DNA from: Bradyrhizobium sp. ARR65
GTDB taxonomy: Bacteria; Pseudomonadota; Alphaproteobacteria; Rhizobiales; Xanthobacteraceae
DNA: 51,088 nucleotides
Direction: 5' to 3'
Assembly: GCF_000472385.1 (NCBI RefSeq)
Contig: NZ_AWZU01000054.1
Span: 1 to 51,088, forward strand
Shown: positions 1-8,468 of the stretch, piece after piece
How positions within the stretch are numbered: position 1 is the stretch's first letter
Layout: the number at the start of each line of letters is the position of its first letter
The notes under the pieces: model-generated
Seen by the model: the letters and a program-made list of their open reading frames with translations, nothing else
The model's database searches: none
Told to the model about the DNA's origin: nothing
Position numbers and translations under genes: made by a program

Positions 1-110
1 TCCGCCGAAAGACGCCGCAGCAGTGCCGAGCCAACCATCCCGCGATGGCCGGCCACGAAAACCGTCTTGCCTTTCAGCTCAAAGGGCGTGTTCAACTCGC
101 GGGCCTGCAT
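1..110 (-). CDS. nolK: GDP-L-fucose synthase, N-terminal part (cut by window edge)
   Basis: Only the first 36 codons lie in the window; the gene runs off the left edge. The translation contains KTVFVAGHRGMVGSALLRRL, with the GxxGxxG nucleotide-binding loop that opens GDP-L-fucose synthases (short-chain dehydrogenase fold). The enzyme converts GDP-4-keto-6-deoxy-mannose to GDP-L-fucose in the cytoplasm. In rhizobia it is called NolK and supplies fucose for Nod factor decoration; the same family (fcl) also serves surface polysaccharides, so the symbiotic role is an inference. I chose the ATG at 110, which has GGAG just upstream; an in-frame GTG lies 7 codons further up. Confidence 0.8.
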   Translation of the reverse strand, partial: MQARELNTPFELKGKTVFVAGHRGMVGSALLRRLSA

Positions 111-204
111 CCTTTTCTCCAGTTGAGCCACGGCAGTGCCGCCCTTAGCACCAGCCTTGCGCGGTGTCTAACACCAAGTCGATTCAAATCGGGCGGTTTA
201 AGCC

Positions 205-893
205 GTGGAATTTGCTCCAGTTTTGATGCCGCGCGTCTGGGAGCAGATCGCCGCCGACGTGCGCGCCCGCATCATGGACACCTCGCCGCTCAAGCAGCGC
301 CTCTATGACCTCGGCATGAAAGCCGGGCTTGCGGCAATCGAGCAAGGCAAGCGCTCCGCCTTCGCCGACATGCTGCTGTTCCGTGCGCTGCGCGACCGCC
401 TCGGCTTCACGCGGCTGCGCTCGGCGGTAACGGGCGGCGCGCCGCGCTCGGGCCCGACACGTTCAAGTTCTTTCAGGCCATGGGCGTCCCCTTGCGTACG
501 CTCTACGGCCAGACCGAGCTGCTGGGTGCCTACACGCTGCACCGAAGTGGCCAGGTCGATCTGGAGCGGCTGCGCCGCTATGGTGATTAGAGCGAATTCG
601 TCGAACCGTCATCGCGTTCCGCCATGTTGTCCGAGCCTGATCTGTACGCAATCCCTGGCATTTGCCGCGATCGGGCTCTTGCTCACGATCCCGATACCAC
701 CGGCATCGGCATGGCTGAGGACATCGAAATCCGCATCGAGCAGCCGGACATGCACGGCGTCGGCGAGATCGTGGTGCGGCATCCCAACATGTTCTTAGGG
801 TATTACAAGAATCCGCAAGCCTCCGTTGTCGACATGCGGGACGGCTGGCTGCATTCCGGCGATGCCGGCTATTTCAACGACAGCTCTTTACTC
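205..893 (+). pseudogene. AMP-binding acyl-CoA synthetase remnant
   Basis: This is a broken middle section of a long-chain acyl-CoA synthetase-like AMP-binding enzyme. The first frame gives LFRALRDRLGFTRLRSAVTGGA, then a frameshift near 437 moves the match to another frame (FKFFQAMGVPLRTLYGQTEL, the YGQTE acyl-AMP motif). After a scrambled stretch a third frame resumes with GVGEIVVRHPNMFLGYYKN and DGWLHSGDAGYFND. The N-terminal half and the C-terminal lid domain are both absent. No intact reading frame can make an enzyme. It appears to be island debris between the fucose synthase gene and the P450. Confidence 0.75.
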
Positions 894-940
894 GTCAGCT
901 TTTCCAAAGCCGCCTCTGAAATAGTCAACGAGACCTGAGT

Positions 941-1368
941 CGACCCTCGTTAGGGTGAGGAATGGAATATCAATCAAAGGAATCCCAAGTACTCGATCGA
1001 AGGTTACGATCTGCTGCGGCACCAAACATCAGATTCAGCTCTTGCTTTGACAGATCCCGAGATCTGGTCCTCCCCGGCACAACCACGGGCAATCTGAGAG
1101 CCCGCGCTATTCCGCAAAGCGAGCGCGGTTCAGCAGCGTTCGGGACACCATGCCTGGTGGGCCGCTTCCGCGCTCGCATAGCCCGCGTTGGACCGCCGAG
1201 CAGCGTCCCGTCGGACGCAAGGCCGCGGCCGGCATCGTAGGAATTGCAACAAAATACGCACCGGCGCTATGTCGGCAGGCCCCTCTCCCGCTTATCGGCA
1301 GCTCCGACAAGCTCACGTCCGCAAAGCGGCACCTTCGATCAACCGCTCACAAAAGGGTACCCGCGACA
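941..1368. other. Intergenic stretch, nothing recognised
   Basis: About 430 bases separate the acyl-CoA synthetase remnant from the end of the P450 gene. Open frames exist on both strands, but none has a recognisable domain or a convincing ribosome binding site. I see no tRNA, terminator with a T-run, or repeat. Confidence 0.4.
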
Positions 1369-2601
1369 TTAAGCTGCAATCAGCACCGGGAGAGCCGCAA
1401 TGCCATGAACAAAGTTCGATTCGACCCGTTCCGGCTCGCCGACAACTCGGACGTCCAGACGCCGATTCAGCATCTCCTCCCAAAGAATCTTAAGCTGCAG
1501 CTCCGCAAGGCGCCTACCGACGCAGCGATGGATGCCGAATCCGAACGAGAGATGTTGCCGCACGTTCTTGCGATCGATGATGAAGCTCTTGGCCTGGTCG
1601 ATAGCCTCATCGTCCCGGTTGCCAGAGATGTACCACATCACGACCTTATCGCCCCGCCTGATGTGCTTCCTGCCTATCATGATATCGGTTGTGGCGGTGC
1701 GGCGCATGTGCGCAATGGGCGTCTGGTACCGTATGATCTCGGACACCGCACTGGGCACGAGCCTAGGATCATCGCGCAGCTTTCGCAGCTCGGAGGGATT
1801 CTGGTTCATGAACAAGACACCTCCGCTAATCGAATTGCGCGTGGTGTCGTTCCCGCCAACGATCAACAGCATGAGGTTTCCTAGAAACTCACGCGGCTGC
1901 ATATTTCGCGTAGCCGGTGAATGCGCCATCATTGAAATCAGGTCCACCCGCGGCTCGGCATTTACCCGCTCGTTCCAAAGCCGTGTGAAATAGTCCGAGC
2001 ACTCGGAAAGCACTGCTCTTCGTTTTTCCCAATTGTCGATCACATGGCCTATTTTTGGAGTCAGCGCGGCCACGTCGGACCAGTACGTCAGCAGTCGCCG
2101 ATCTTCAAAGGGAAAATCGAATAAGGTTGCCAACATTTGCGTGGTCAACTCGATCGACACCTTGTCGACCCAGTCAAACGTGTCGTTGCGCGGCAAGCTG
2201 TCCAGGATCTTGTTGACGCGCAGGCGGATCAAGCCCTCAAGGTGTCTCAGATTTTCGGGTGCCACTATCGGACTGATGGTGTTGCGCTGCTCCTCATGCT
2301 TAGCACCTCCCATTTTGATGAAGCTCGGAGTCCTATACTCCTCCGGCGTATCGACGATCGTGATGCCACGCTCTGACGAGAACGCCGTGTGATTCGCGTC
2401 CACTTTCATGATGTCGTGGTACTTTGTTATGGACCAATAAGGACCGTAAGGGCTATCTTTACAGTAGTGAACGGGATCTTCTCTTCGCAACCGCTCGAAG
2501 CAAGGCCAAATCGTATCATTCTGAAACCGCTTGGGCTCGCTGACATCTAGGTGGCTTAGCGCGAGATCACGATCACCCTCGCATACGCGCTCTCGTGCCA
2601 T
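1369..2601 (-). CDS. Cytochrome P450
   Basis: A complete 410-residue bacterial P450 monooxygenase. The I-helix oxygen-binding motif is GGNDTT (residues 249-254), the K-helix ExxR is E288-R291, and the heme loop FGFGIHRCVG puts the cysteine ligand at C360. The soluble, anchor-free form implies electrons from a separate ferredoxin and reductase, and neither is encoded nearby. The ATG at 2601 has AGGAG 7 bases upstream and beats a longer in-frame start at 2664. The substrate is unknown; the FDFP stretch resembles the group that includes terpene- and steroid-active bacterial P450s, and rhizobial islands often carry P450s. It is transcribed leftward, alone. Confidence 0.93.
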   Translation of the reverse strand: MARERVCEGDRDLALSHLDVSEPKRFQNDTIWPCFERLRREDPVHYCKDSPYGPYWSITKYHDIMKVDANHTAFSSERGITIVDTPEEYRTPSFIKMGGAKHEEQRNTISPIVAPENLRHLEGLIRLRVNKILDSLPRNDTFDWVDKVSIELTTQMLATLFDFPFEDRRLLTYWSDVAALTPKIGHVIDNWEKRRAVLSECSDYFTRLWNERVNAEPRVDLISMMAHSPATRNMQPREFLGNLMLLIVGGNDTTRNSISGGVLFMNQNPSELRKLRDDPRLVPSAVSEIIRYQTPIAHMRRTATTDIMIGRKHIRRGDKVVMWYISGNRDDEAIDQAKSFIIDRKNVRQHLSFGFGIHRCVGRRLAELQLKILWEEMLNRRLDVRVVGEPERVESNFVHGIAALPVLIAA

Positions 2602-3022
2602 AATCGTCTCCTGCACCTTTAGGCTCCAAAGTTGCGGGCTCGCCCGAGCGCTGTTTTCGAACAAGGGATGCGCCGACCTTGATTCGCCTTAATTCAACGT
2701 CGGTCGAATTAAGTTTCTGGAGAGTTCTCACGATCTTTGAATTTCTTGTCGCTCCGCACTTCCGCTCGGCAGTAGTTGCGATTGGTCGGGTGAAGAATAT
2801 TAGAAAGAAGATCGAAGGTCCCCTACCAGGATTTGGAGCAGGCGTGATGTCGAAGCGAGGGCCGTCCGACGGGTGTCGCAGTTTCAGCGGCCCGAATGCG
2901 GGCGGATCCCATGAAGTGTCCTCTTCGCCCCAGGCCGCCGCGGCGACGCGATCTGCACAACAAGGCTACTCCGGGTGACTGTACATCGTTCACAGTCCAT
3001 AAGAAGGAGGAATTGCCGATAA
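2602..3022. other. P450 upstream region
   Basis: This 420-base region lies between the divergent P450 gene and the truncated HTH gene. It contains the inverted repeat at 2688-2713 and otherwise nothing I recognise; in particular I see no nod box. Confidence 0.4.
2688..2713. promoter_or_regulatory. Inverted repeat upstream of P450 gene
   Basis: CTTAATTC and GAATTAAG form perfect 8-base arms around a 10-base spacer, 87-112 bases upstream of the P450 start. The size and AT-rich arms suit a dimeric regulator operator. No regulator gene lies next to it, so the function is an inference. Confidence 0.4.
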
Positions 3023-3430
3023 GTGAAGCAAGTGATGATTACGAGAGAAGAACTCCATCAATTGGTGTGGTCCAAACCGATGACCAAAGTTGCCGAGCAA
3101 TTCGGCGTCTCCGGCAGCTATCTGGCTCGCGTCTGCACCACGCTCAACGTCCCTCGACCCGAACGAGGCTTCTGGGCGAAATTGGCGGTGGGAAAAGCCC
3201 CACCTCCCAAGCCGCTTCCGGACGCGCGACCCGGCGATCAGCTATCCTGGGCGAAGGATGGGGAACTTCGACCTCCGTCGCCGAGAGCCCGGTTAACACC
3301 CCAACACACCCCCAAGGCGCAGATCCGTATTCCAAGAACGTATGTTCATCGGCTTATTCATCGCGCCAGAAAGCATGTCGAGAACGGCAGGCCAGTGGAT
3401 GACCAAGCCTATCTCAAACCTTATAAGTAA
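3023..3430 (+). pseudogene. HTH-like conserved protein, 3' end lost to an IS fragment
   Basis: The 135-residue product starts ITREELHQLVWSKPMTKVAE and continues with a helix-turn-helix-like segment (FGVSGSYLARVC). This is a conserved bacterial family of unknown function whose members, as I recall them, are longer. The match continues to about residue 133 (YLKPYK) and stops abruptly at 3428, exactly where ISAs1 transposase sequence begins on the other strand. I therefore read it as a truncated gene. GGAGG lies 12 bases before the GTG at 3023; an ATG follows 4 codons later. Confidence 0.6.
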
Positions 3431-3795
3431 CGATGCAGCCTTCCAGACTGAGAAGGTCCAGCACCTCCAAGGCGCCCACCGTCTCGTTGCGGCCAGGCGC
3501 TTTCTGCTGAGCCAAAGCCATGCGGGTTTCCACTGCAAAGACGTTGACCAGATGCAGCGGCGTGGCTTTGCCGCCTCGCTCGTAGGCGCCACGCACCGCC
3601 TTGCCATCGACGGCCACACCCCGGTGAGCTTGAGCGCATTGGCCTTGGCAAAGGCCGACATAAAACGACGGAAAACCTTCTCGAAGGCTTGCGGCTTGAG
3701 CAGACGGAATACCGGGCTGAATGTATCGTGGCTCGGGATTCCATGCTCCAGGCGAAGGAAGAGCCGCAACAGCGCCTCCTTCGACCGTGACCCGA
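3428..3795 (-). mobile_element. ISAs1-family transposase fragment
   Basis: This internal piece of an ISAs1-type DDE transposase is split over two frames. One frame gives LFLRLEHGIPSHDTFSPVFR; after a frameshift near 3610 the other gives AVDGKAVRGAYERGGKATPL and KAPGRNETVGALEVLDLLSL. Both ends of the transposase are missing and I see no terminal repeats, so the element is dead. It joins the truncated HTH gene at about 3428 to the truncated histidine phosphatase gene at about 3795. Confidence 0.8.
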
Positions 3796-3951
3796 ACCGA
3801 ACAGAGTCGCCCAAGCGCCGGCACACTGCCACCCGCGTATGACCAGGGACTTATCATCCTTGTCGCCATTTTCGGTAAAGCCACTGCCGGGGAAGCTTTC
3901 GCCGGGCTTCTCCGCGTGACGGATGATCATCAGGGTCAGTGCACTCTTCAC
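3793..3951 (-). pseudogene. Histidine phosphatase family, N-terminal fragment
   Basis: About 53 residues match the start of a histidine phosphatase (phosphoglycerate mutase-like) protein: LMIIRHAEKPGESFPGSGFT, where RHAEKP holds the catalytic histidine of the RHG motif. The match ends at about 3795, where the ISAs1 fragment starts, so the rest of the enzyme has been lost. Confidence 0.7.
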
Positions 3952-4004
3952 CCGATCGCCATGCTCTGCCGCTGCGCTGCGCGCGAGCCCAGTACCGGAT
4001 GCGT

Positions 4005-5750
4005 CTACGTTCCGGCCATGGCCTGGCGGGCCTTCGTTTCAGGGGCGCCCGGCGTGAAGTACTTCTTGCTCCAAGCGGAGTTGGGGGTCAGTTTGAAGGT
4101 CTTCGGTTCCTTGTCCGACTTGATGCGCGCGCGGTAGTGCTCATAGAGACGCAGGAACTCGGCCATGTACATGCCCGCGATCCTGGGGCATTGCGTTATC
4201 TGGAGAAGGTTTTCGTCGTTGCTGTGCAAGGAATTGCCGCTGAAATTGGCGGAGCCCGTAAAGACGACCGGGTTCTCTCCTTCGGCGTCGATGACCACGA
4301 ACTTGTGGTGCACGCGCACCATGATCTTCGGACTCTCGCCCGGCCACAACACGCGCTCTGGCGCGAAGTCGGTAGGCGCGGCGCCGGCATTGAAAGCCCC
4401 GAAGCCCACGATCTCGTCGCTTTTTTCCGCCCTGTCGAGGATCGCGATCTTCGCCGCAACGTCGCCCCGCGACGGATCTCCTTTCGGCTGACCGGAGGGC
4501 ACCCTGTTGACGAGCGCCAGCATCATTAGCCCGGCGTCCGACGCGGCGAACACCGCATCCAACAGATCCATGTCGGTCGGATCGAAGGCGCAAAGCAGGA
4601 CCGAGTGCTTGGCAGCCTTGACCGCCTCGACGATGGTGTCGATCGAGACCCGGGTCGCCTTGCCTTCCGGCGGAAAGAAGACCCGGATCGTCGCATCGCC
4701 CACTTTCATCTCATCCGACCAGCCTTCTTCATCCTTTTGCGTCGCCGACAAGCCCGGATCGCTGTCCAGCAATCGCTTGCGGTCGAGGTACAGTTTCGCC
4801 AGTTGCGGCGACTCGAAGGCATGCAGCACGTTGGCCTGCGCCGACAAGCCTTCGCTCGTGAAATTGGCCGAGCCCGTGAGGACCGCTTCCGCGTGATCCG
4901 CCGCCCCCACCCTCACCAGGAACTTGTCGTGCATGATGCTGGCGTGCGTGCGAGGGGCGAAGAGGTTCGCGGGGCGGCCGGCATCCTCCAGCTTCTTTAT
5001 GGCGGCGTCGGAGGTGTGGTCCTTGCCCGTGTGATTGTACGCCAAGGAAACGGCACCGCCGTAATTTAGAAACGAGGGGATGATCCAGATATCGTCGGTC
5101 AAGTGATAGATCGCACCCTCGATGTCCTTGCCCGCAGCGCGGTCGAGAAATTGGGGTACCGCTTGCTCCATACCGTTAGCAAGCCAGGCTCTCGCAGCCT
5201 TCTGCTGGGCCGGCGTGCTGATGTTCGGGAACTGCTTCGAGAATGCCTGCGAACTAACGACGGCGCGGTTGAAGTGGGACGTGATGCCTTGCTCTTCGAC
5301 GTTGGGAACGGTGACGACGATCTCCGCGGCTTGGGCGTCCGACAGTTTCAACGACGACGACTGGCCCGTCACCGGGATGACCCGGTAAGTGAACGAGTGG
5401 CCGCGGTCCTTGGTGTCGATACGCGCGTCCCACCAATAGAACTTCTGGATCGGCGCCTCATTGCTTGGGAAGTCGCTTTGGTCAGGCTCGGGTCCGTTGA
5501 AACCGATGCGGTTTGGCAACCAGCTGGATTCAGCACCGTCAAACCCCGGCGTTCGCTGGATCGCAAAACCGAGGAAGTCTTCGTGATCGTCGCCGGCGGG
5601 CCAGTCATAGGCCAGTAGAACCAGCGTAGGTGACGTATAGGACTTCACCACCACCTTTCCGTCTCCGCCGGCGTTCCTGGACTTCGTCTCGGTGGATTGA
5701 CCGTGAACCGCCGATTGCCGGTGAGAATGCGTCGCTGTCTTCGTGGTCAT
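4005..5750 (-). CDS. Phospholipase D-like protein with N-terminal beta domain
   Basis: A 581-residue protein with no signal peptide. Residues about 30-150 look like a beta-sandwich (fibronectin III-like) domain; residues about 190-540 hold two phospholipase D-type halves. The second is canonical: H481-x-K483-x4-D488 followed by TGSANFS. The first keeps H274-x-K276 and TGSANFT but has no Asp at the expected place (HDKFLVRV). PLD enzymes cleave phosphodiester bonds in lipids or nucleic acids. The ATG at 5750 overlaps the stop of the upstream gene by 4 bases (ATGA), so it is the last gene of an operon that starts with a nuclease. The operon context favours nucleic acid or a nucleolytic role, by inference only. 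Confidence 0.88.
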   Translation of the reverse strand: MTTKTATHSHRQSAVHGQSTETKSRNAGGDGKVVVKSYTSPTLVLLAYDWPAGDDHEDFLGFAIQRTPGFDGAESSWLPNRIGFNGPEPDQSDFPSNEAPIQKFYWWDARIDTKDRGHSFTYRVIPVTGQSSSLKLSDAQAAEIVVTVPNVEEQGITSHFNRAVVSSQAFSKQFPNISTPAQQKAARAWLANGMEQAVPQFLDRAAGKDIEGAIYHLTDDIWIIPSFLNYGGAVSLAYNHTGKDHTSDAAIKKLEDAGRPANLFAPRTHASIMHDKFLVRVGAADHAEAVLTGSANFTSEGLSAQANVLHAFESPQLAKLYLDRKRLLDSDPGLSATQKDEEGWSDEMKVGDATIRVFFPPEGKATRVSIDTIVEAVKAAKHSVLLCAFDPTDMDLLDAVFAASDAGLMMLALVNRVPSGQPKGDPSRGDVAAKIAILDRAEKSDEIVGFGAFNAGAAPTDFAPERVLWPGESPKIMVRVHHKFVVIDAEGENPVVFTGSANFSGNSLHSNDENLLQITQCPRIAGMYMAEFLRLYEHYRARIKSDKEPKTFKLTPNSAWSKKYFTPGAPETKARQAMAGT

Positions 5751-6562
5751 TTCGGTTTCCCCTCTTCGTTGTCGCTCTTGCATTTGCCGACGTCGCCGGT
5801 GGCGATGGACGTTTCCAGCAGACCGGGCGCGGCCGGCTTGCCGTCGAACCAAACTCCCATCTGTCGAGCGATACCGGCCACTGCATCCGCGAGGCGACGC
5901 TTCTCGTTGATCGTCCGCACGATGTCCCACTCGTCGTGCGACCCGAGGCTATAGGCGACCGAAGCACGCAAGCCGTAGTAGTCCCTGAAGGACCGTTTAT
6001 CCACGTTGAGGCCCAGGCCAGGATCGGTTTTGGCGAGATCGTCATAGGCCACGTCGAGCTTGCCGAGATCGTTCTGGCCGTCGAGACCGAAATGGATGGC
6101 AAAGTCGGACCGTCCGGTGAAGTAGACGAAGTCGAATGCGCCGAGCCCGTCTTCTCCTTCGAGTACCTGCGACCACATGAGCATGTAATCGGGGCCACCG
6201 GCGCCGCCAGGGAGAGAGAACTCCTTGGCTCCCGGGTTCAGGACCCAAACGTCGCGGACGCCGTACTGGCGCTCGATCCGTTCCTTGATCTCGGCCGCGA
6301 CCTTCAAGTTCTCGTTTAGATAAGCACCCCCTACCGTCGATAGCGGAATACTGAGATAACCTATCGCCTTGCCGGCCCGCTTCTGCACGTCGATCGCCTT
6401 CCGGATATCGGTCAGCTTGCGAGCGACGGCGTCGATCAGACTTTGCTGGACACAGTAGCAAAATCCGTTCTTCGAGCATGACGTCACCCTCGCCAGCGCG
6501 GCCGAGGATTGGCCGGCCAGCCCGAGGAGGAGAAGAGCCAGAGATGCCGACAGTCGGTTCAT
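5747..6562 (-). CDS. Secreted protein of unknown function, operon with nuclease and PLD
   Basis: A 271-residue product with a clear signal peptide (MNRLSASLALLLLGLAGQSS, cleavage near ALA). The mature part opens with a Cys-containing segment (CSKNGFCYC) and then YLSIPLSTVGGAYLNENLKV, VWVLNPG and DYMLMWSQVLEG.DGLGAFD. The order of these motifs faintly recalls nucleoside 2-deoxyribosyltransferase-type folds, but I cannot confirm that, and an exported member would be odd. The start at 6562 follows GTGAGG by 8 bases. It sits 10 bases after the S1/P1 nuclease stop and overlaps the PLD gene by 4 bases, so the three are almost certainly co-transcribed. Confidence 0.75.
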   Translation of the reverse strand: MNRLSASLALLLLGLAGQSSAALARVTSCSKNGFCYCVQQSLIDAVARKLTDIRKAIDVQKRAGKAIGYLSIPLSTVGGAYLNENLKVAAEIKERIERQYGVRDVWVLNPGAKEFSLPGGAGGPDYMLMWSQVLEGEDGLGAFDFVYFTGRSDFAIHFGLDGQNDLGKLDVAYDDLAKTDPGLGLNVDKRSFRDYYGLRASVAYSLGSHDEWDIVRTINEKRRLADAVAGIARQMGVWFDGKPAAPGLLETSIATGDVGKCKSDNEEGKPK

Positions 6563-6572
6563 CGGCGAGGCC

Positions 6573-7415
6573 TCACTGACAGGATGGAGTGGGAGCGAGT
6601 GCTTCTTGGAGCAAGCGGGCCAATCTGATTCCCGCAAGCGCAAGCTGCCGGTCGACGACGGGCTGCGCCTTCGTGAAATATCTGGCGCCTATGGCGCCGT
6701 CATCTGGTATGTCGTAGGCTACCTCGTGTGCCAATCGATGGGAGTCCGCCGCCCAGTCGGCAGGTGACCCGCCGGAAAGACCCGTCAGGTCCCGTCCAGG
6801 AAACCAGGTAGTCTCAAGCCGCACGACGTATGCGCCCCAGTCGTAGACCGTACGCATGATCAACCCGGTGTCCCATACCGCGTGCAGATTGGTCGATTGC
6901 CCGAAGAACATCACCGGGATCAGATTGCCACCCTGGTCGTCCTTACCGGTGTAGGCATCCCAGCGATCGGTCGCATGCAGCGGTTGATGCACGTCGCCGA
7001 CGAAATGGACGAGAAACTTCAAGGCCTCCAGACGGTCCGCCGCTGGCTTCGAGCAGTCGGCCAGGACGGTTCTGAAGCGTGCGATCGCATCGACCACGCA
7101 TGCGCCGTTCCTGCAATCGGCGTCCGGATCGTAGGTCGAACGATCGTCGGGAATGTTTACGAAATGCCACGCGGCGGTATCGGGATGGCTCGCGCGATAG
7201 TCGTCGGCCCAACTCGCGATCGAGGAAAGCGATGCCGCCGGATGATCGACCGATGGTGTTTCGGCGGCGAGAAGGACCTGGATCTTAGCGAGCGACGCCG
7301 CATCCAACCGCCGTTGGGCGATCTCGGCCACGATCGAATGGCCCTCTTCTCCCCAGGCGAGAGCTTGCGCCGGCAAGGTCAGGGCGATCAGACAGGCCAA
7401 TCCAATCGTCTTCAC
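6573..7415 (-). CDS. Secreted S1/P1-type zinc nuclease
   Basis: A 280-residue extracytoplasmic nuclease of the S1/P1 family, which cleaves single-stranded DNA and RNA and can remove 3' phosphates. The signal peptide (KTIGLACLIALTLPAQALA) ends right before WGEEGH, so the mature protein begins with the Trp that is a zinc ligand in this family. The other ligands are visible: WADDY, WHFVNIP, HFVGDVHQPLH and LHAVWD. I chose the GTG at 7415, preceded by GGGGG, because it gives a clean signal peptide; a TTG lies 7 codons upstream. It is the first gene of the nuclease-unknown-PLD operon and faces a second S1/P1 gene across a 155-base gap. Confidence 0.92.
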   Translation of the reverse strand: MKTIGLACLIALTLPAQALAWGEEGHSIVAEIAQRRLDAASLAKIQVLLAAETPSVDHPAASLSSIASWADDYRASHPDTAAWHFVNIPDDRSTYDPDADCRNGACVVDAIARFRTVLADCSKPAADRLEALKFLVHFVGDVHQPLHATDRWDAYTGKDDQGGNLIPVMFFGQSTNLHAVWDTGLIMRTVYDWGAYVVRLETTWFPGRDLTGLSGGSPADWAADSHRLAHEVAYDIPDDGAIGARYFTKAQPVVDRQLALAGIRLARLLQEALAPTPSCQ

Positions 7416-7497
7416 GGGATGCCCCCGATAGATCAAGCCACTCTACTGTAGCGCGGCAACTATCCACAACACAACTGACAAGTTTTCGTGCCAAATG

Positions 7498-7509
7498 TGA
7501 ACCAGTTCA
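7498..7509. promoter_or_regulatory. Small dyad between divergent nuclease genes
   Basis: TGAAC-CA-GTTCA is a perfect 5-base dyad in the short gap between the two divergent S1/P1 nuclease genes. It is placed where a shared operator could act, but it is short enough to occur by chance. Confidence 0.25.
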
Positions 7510-7570
7510 TATCGCCGACGTACTGCGGCACTCAATGTCGTTCGACGTCGAAGAGCCTGGGGCAAAGCCG

Positions 7571-8404
7571 ATGCGAATAGCACTAGCTGCGATCGGACCG
7601 TCGCTCGCAATCGCCGATCCGCGACTTGCGCTCGCCTGGAGCGATGATGGCCATAAGACCATCGCGCTTGTCGCGGAGCAGTGTCTCATGCCTTCGGCAA
7701 AGCGCCGGATCATGGCCATGCTCGCTTCGGACACCGGCAATACTCTGACCAAACACGATTTCGCAAGCGAAGCGACGTGGGCCGACAAGTATCGGGACGA
7801 GGACGATCGGCGGCTTCATTACGAACAGACGCAAAACTGGCATTTCGTGGACATCGAACTCGACAGTCCCGACATCGCGACGGCATGTTTCGGACGCGAG
7901 CCGCTTCAAGTCGGCACGCCGGCCTCGAACGGCCCGGCCAAAGCCTGCGTCGTAGACAAGATTCAGCAGTTCGAAACGGAAATTTCGGCCAACGGCACGG
8001 ACCCCGGCGAAAGCCTTATGGCGCTGAAATTCATCCTGCATTTCGTGGGTGACATGCATCAACCTCTGCACTCTTCCGACAACCACGACCGCGGCGGCAA
8101 CGACGTCAAGATAGAGGTGGATGGCTTCCCTCACTCATCTAAAGATGTTCTCCACGGATTTTGGGACACGCAATTTGTCGATGCGCTCGGCTCGCCGCCC
8201 GACTCGATCGCTTCGAGCCTTCTGGCGGAAATAACACCGTCGCTCGCGAAGGAATGGACGCAGGGCACCCTCGACGACTGGGCCATGGAGGCATTCAACC
8301 TGTCGCGTTCGGATGCCTACGGGAGTCCACCGCTTTCGAAGTCCGCACTTCAACATCTTCGCTCGGAATACGTCGGGCCGGCGTCCGCCTCGCCTTTCTT
8401 TTGA
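7571..8404 (+). CDS. Second S1/P1-type nuclease, frameshifted at the C-terminus
   Basis: A second secreted S1/P1 nuclease, divergent from the first and clearly different in sequence. From the ATG at 7571 there is a signal peptide ending before WSDDGH, again giving a mature N-terminal Trp. The zinc ligands are present: WADKY, NWHFVDIEL, HFVGDMHQPLH and LHGFWD. The frame stops at 8404 after VGPASASPFF, which is not family-like. One frame over, the same DNA reads RAGVRLAFLLNKDL, the usual last helix of the family. So a 1-base shift near 8375 has altered the tail. All metal ligands precede it, so activity may survive. A start 12 codons upstream (7535) is possible but spoils the signal peptide. 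Confidence 0.85.
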   Translation: MRIALAAIGPSLAIADPRLALAWSDDGHKTIALVAEQCLMPSAKRRIMAMLASDTGNTLTKHDFASEATWADKYRDEDDRRLHYEQTQNWHFVDIELDSPDIATACFGREPLQVGTPASNGPAKACVVDKIQQFETEISANGTDPGESLMALKFILHFVGDMHQPLHSSDNHDRGGNDVKIEVDGFPHSSKDVLHGFWDTQFVDALGSPPDSIASSLLAEITPSLAKEWTQGTLDDWAMEAFNLSRSDAYGSPPLSKSALQHLRSEYVGPASASPFF

Positions 8405-8468
8405 ATAAGGATCTGGGCCAGGAAGAAACGGATTGGGATGCGTGCCTTCCGGCGGCAGGCAAACGGCA

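Noticed and set aside
2602..3022. nod box or NifA site upstream of the P450
   Set aside because: No match to the nod box or to TGT-N10-ACA was seen; only the CTTAATTC dyad is present.
7480..7500. A sigma-54-like sequence (TGGCAC then CTTGTC) upstream of the first S1/P1 nuclease
   Set aside because: The GG and GC elements do not have the required 10-base separation; the second element is shifted by one base and reads TG instead of GC.
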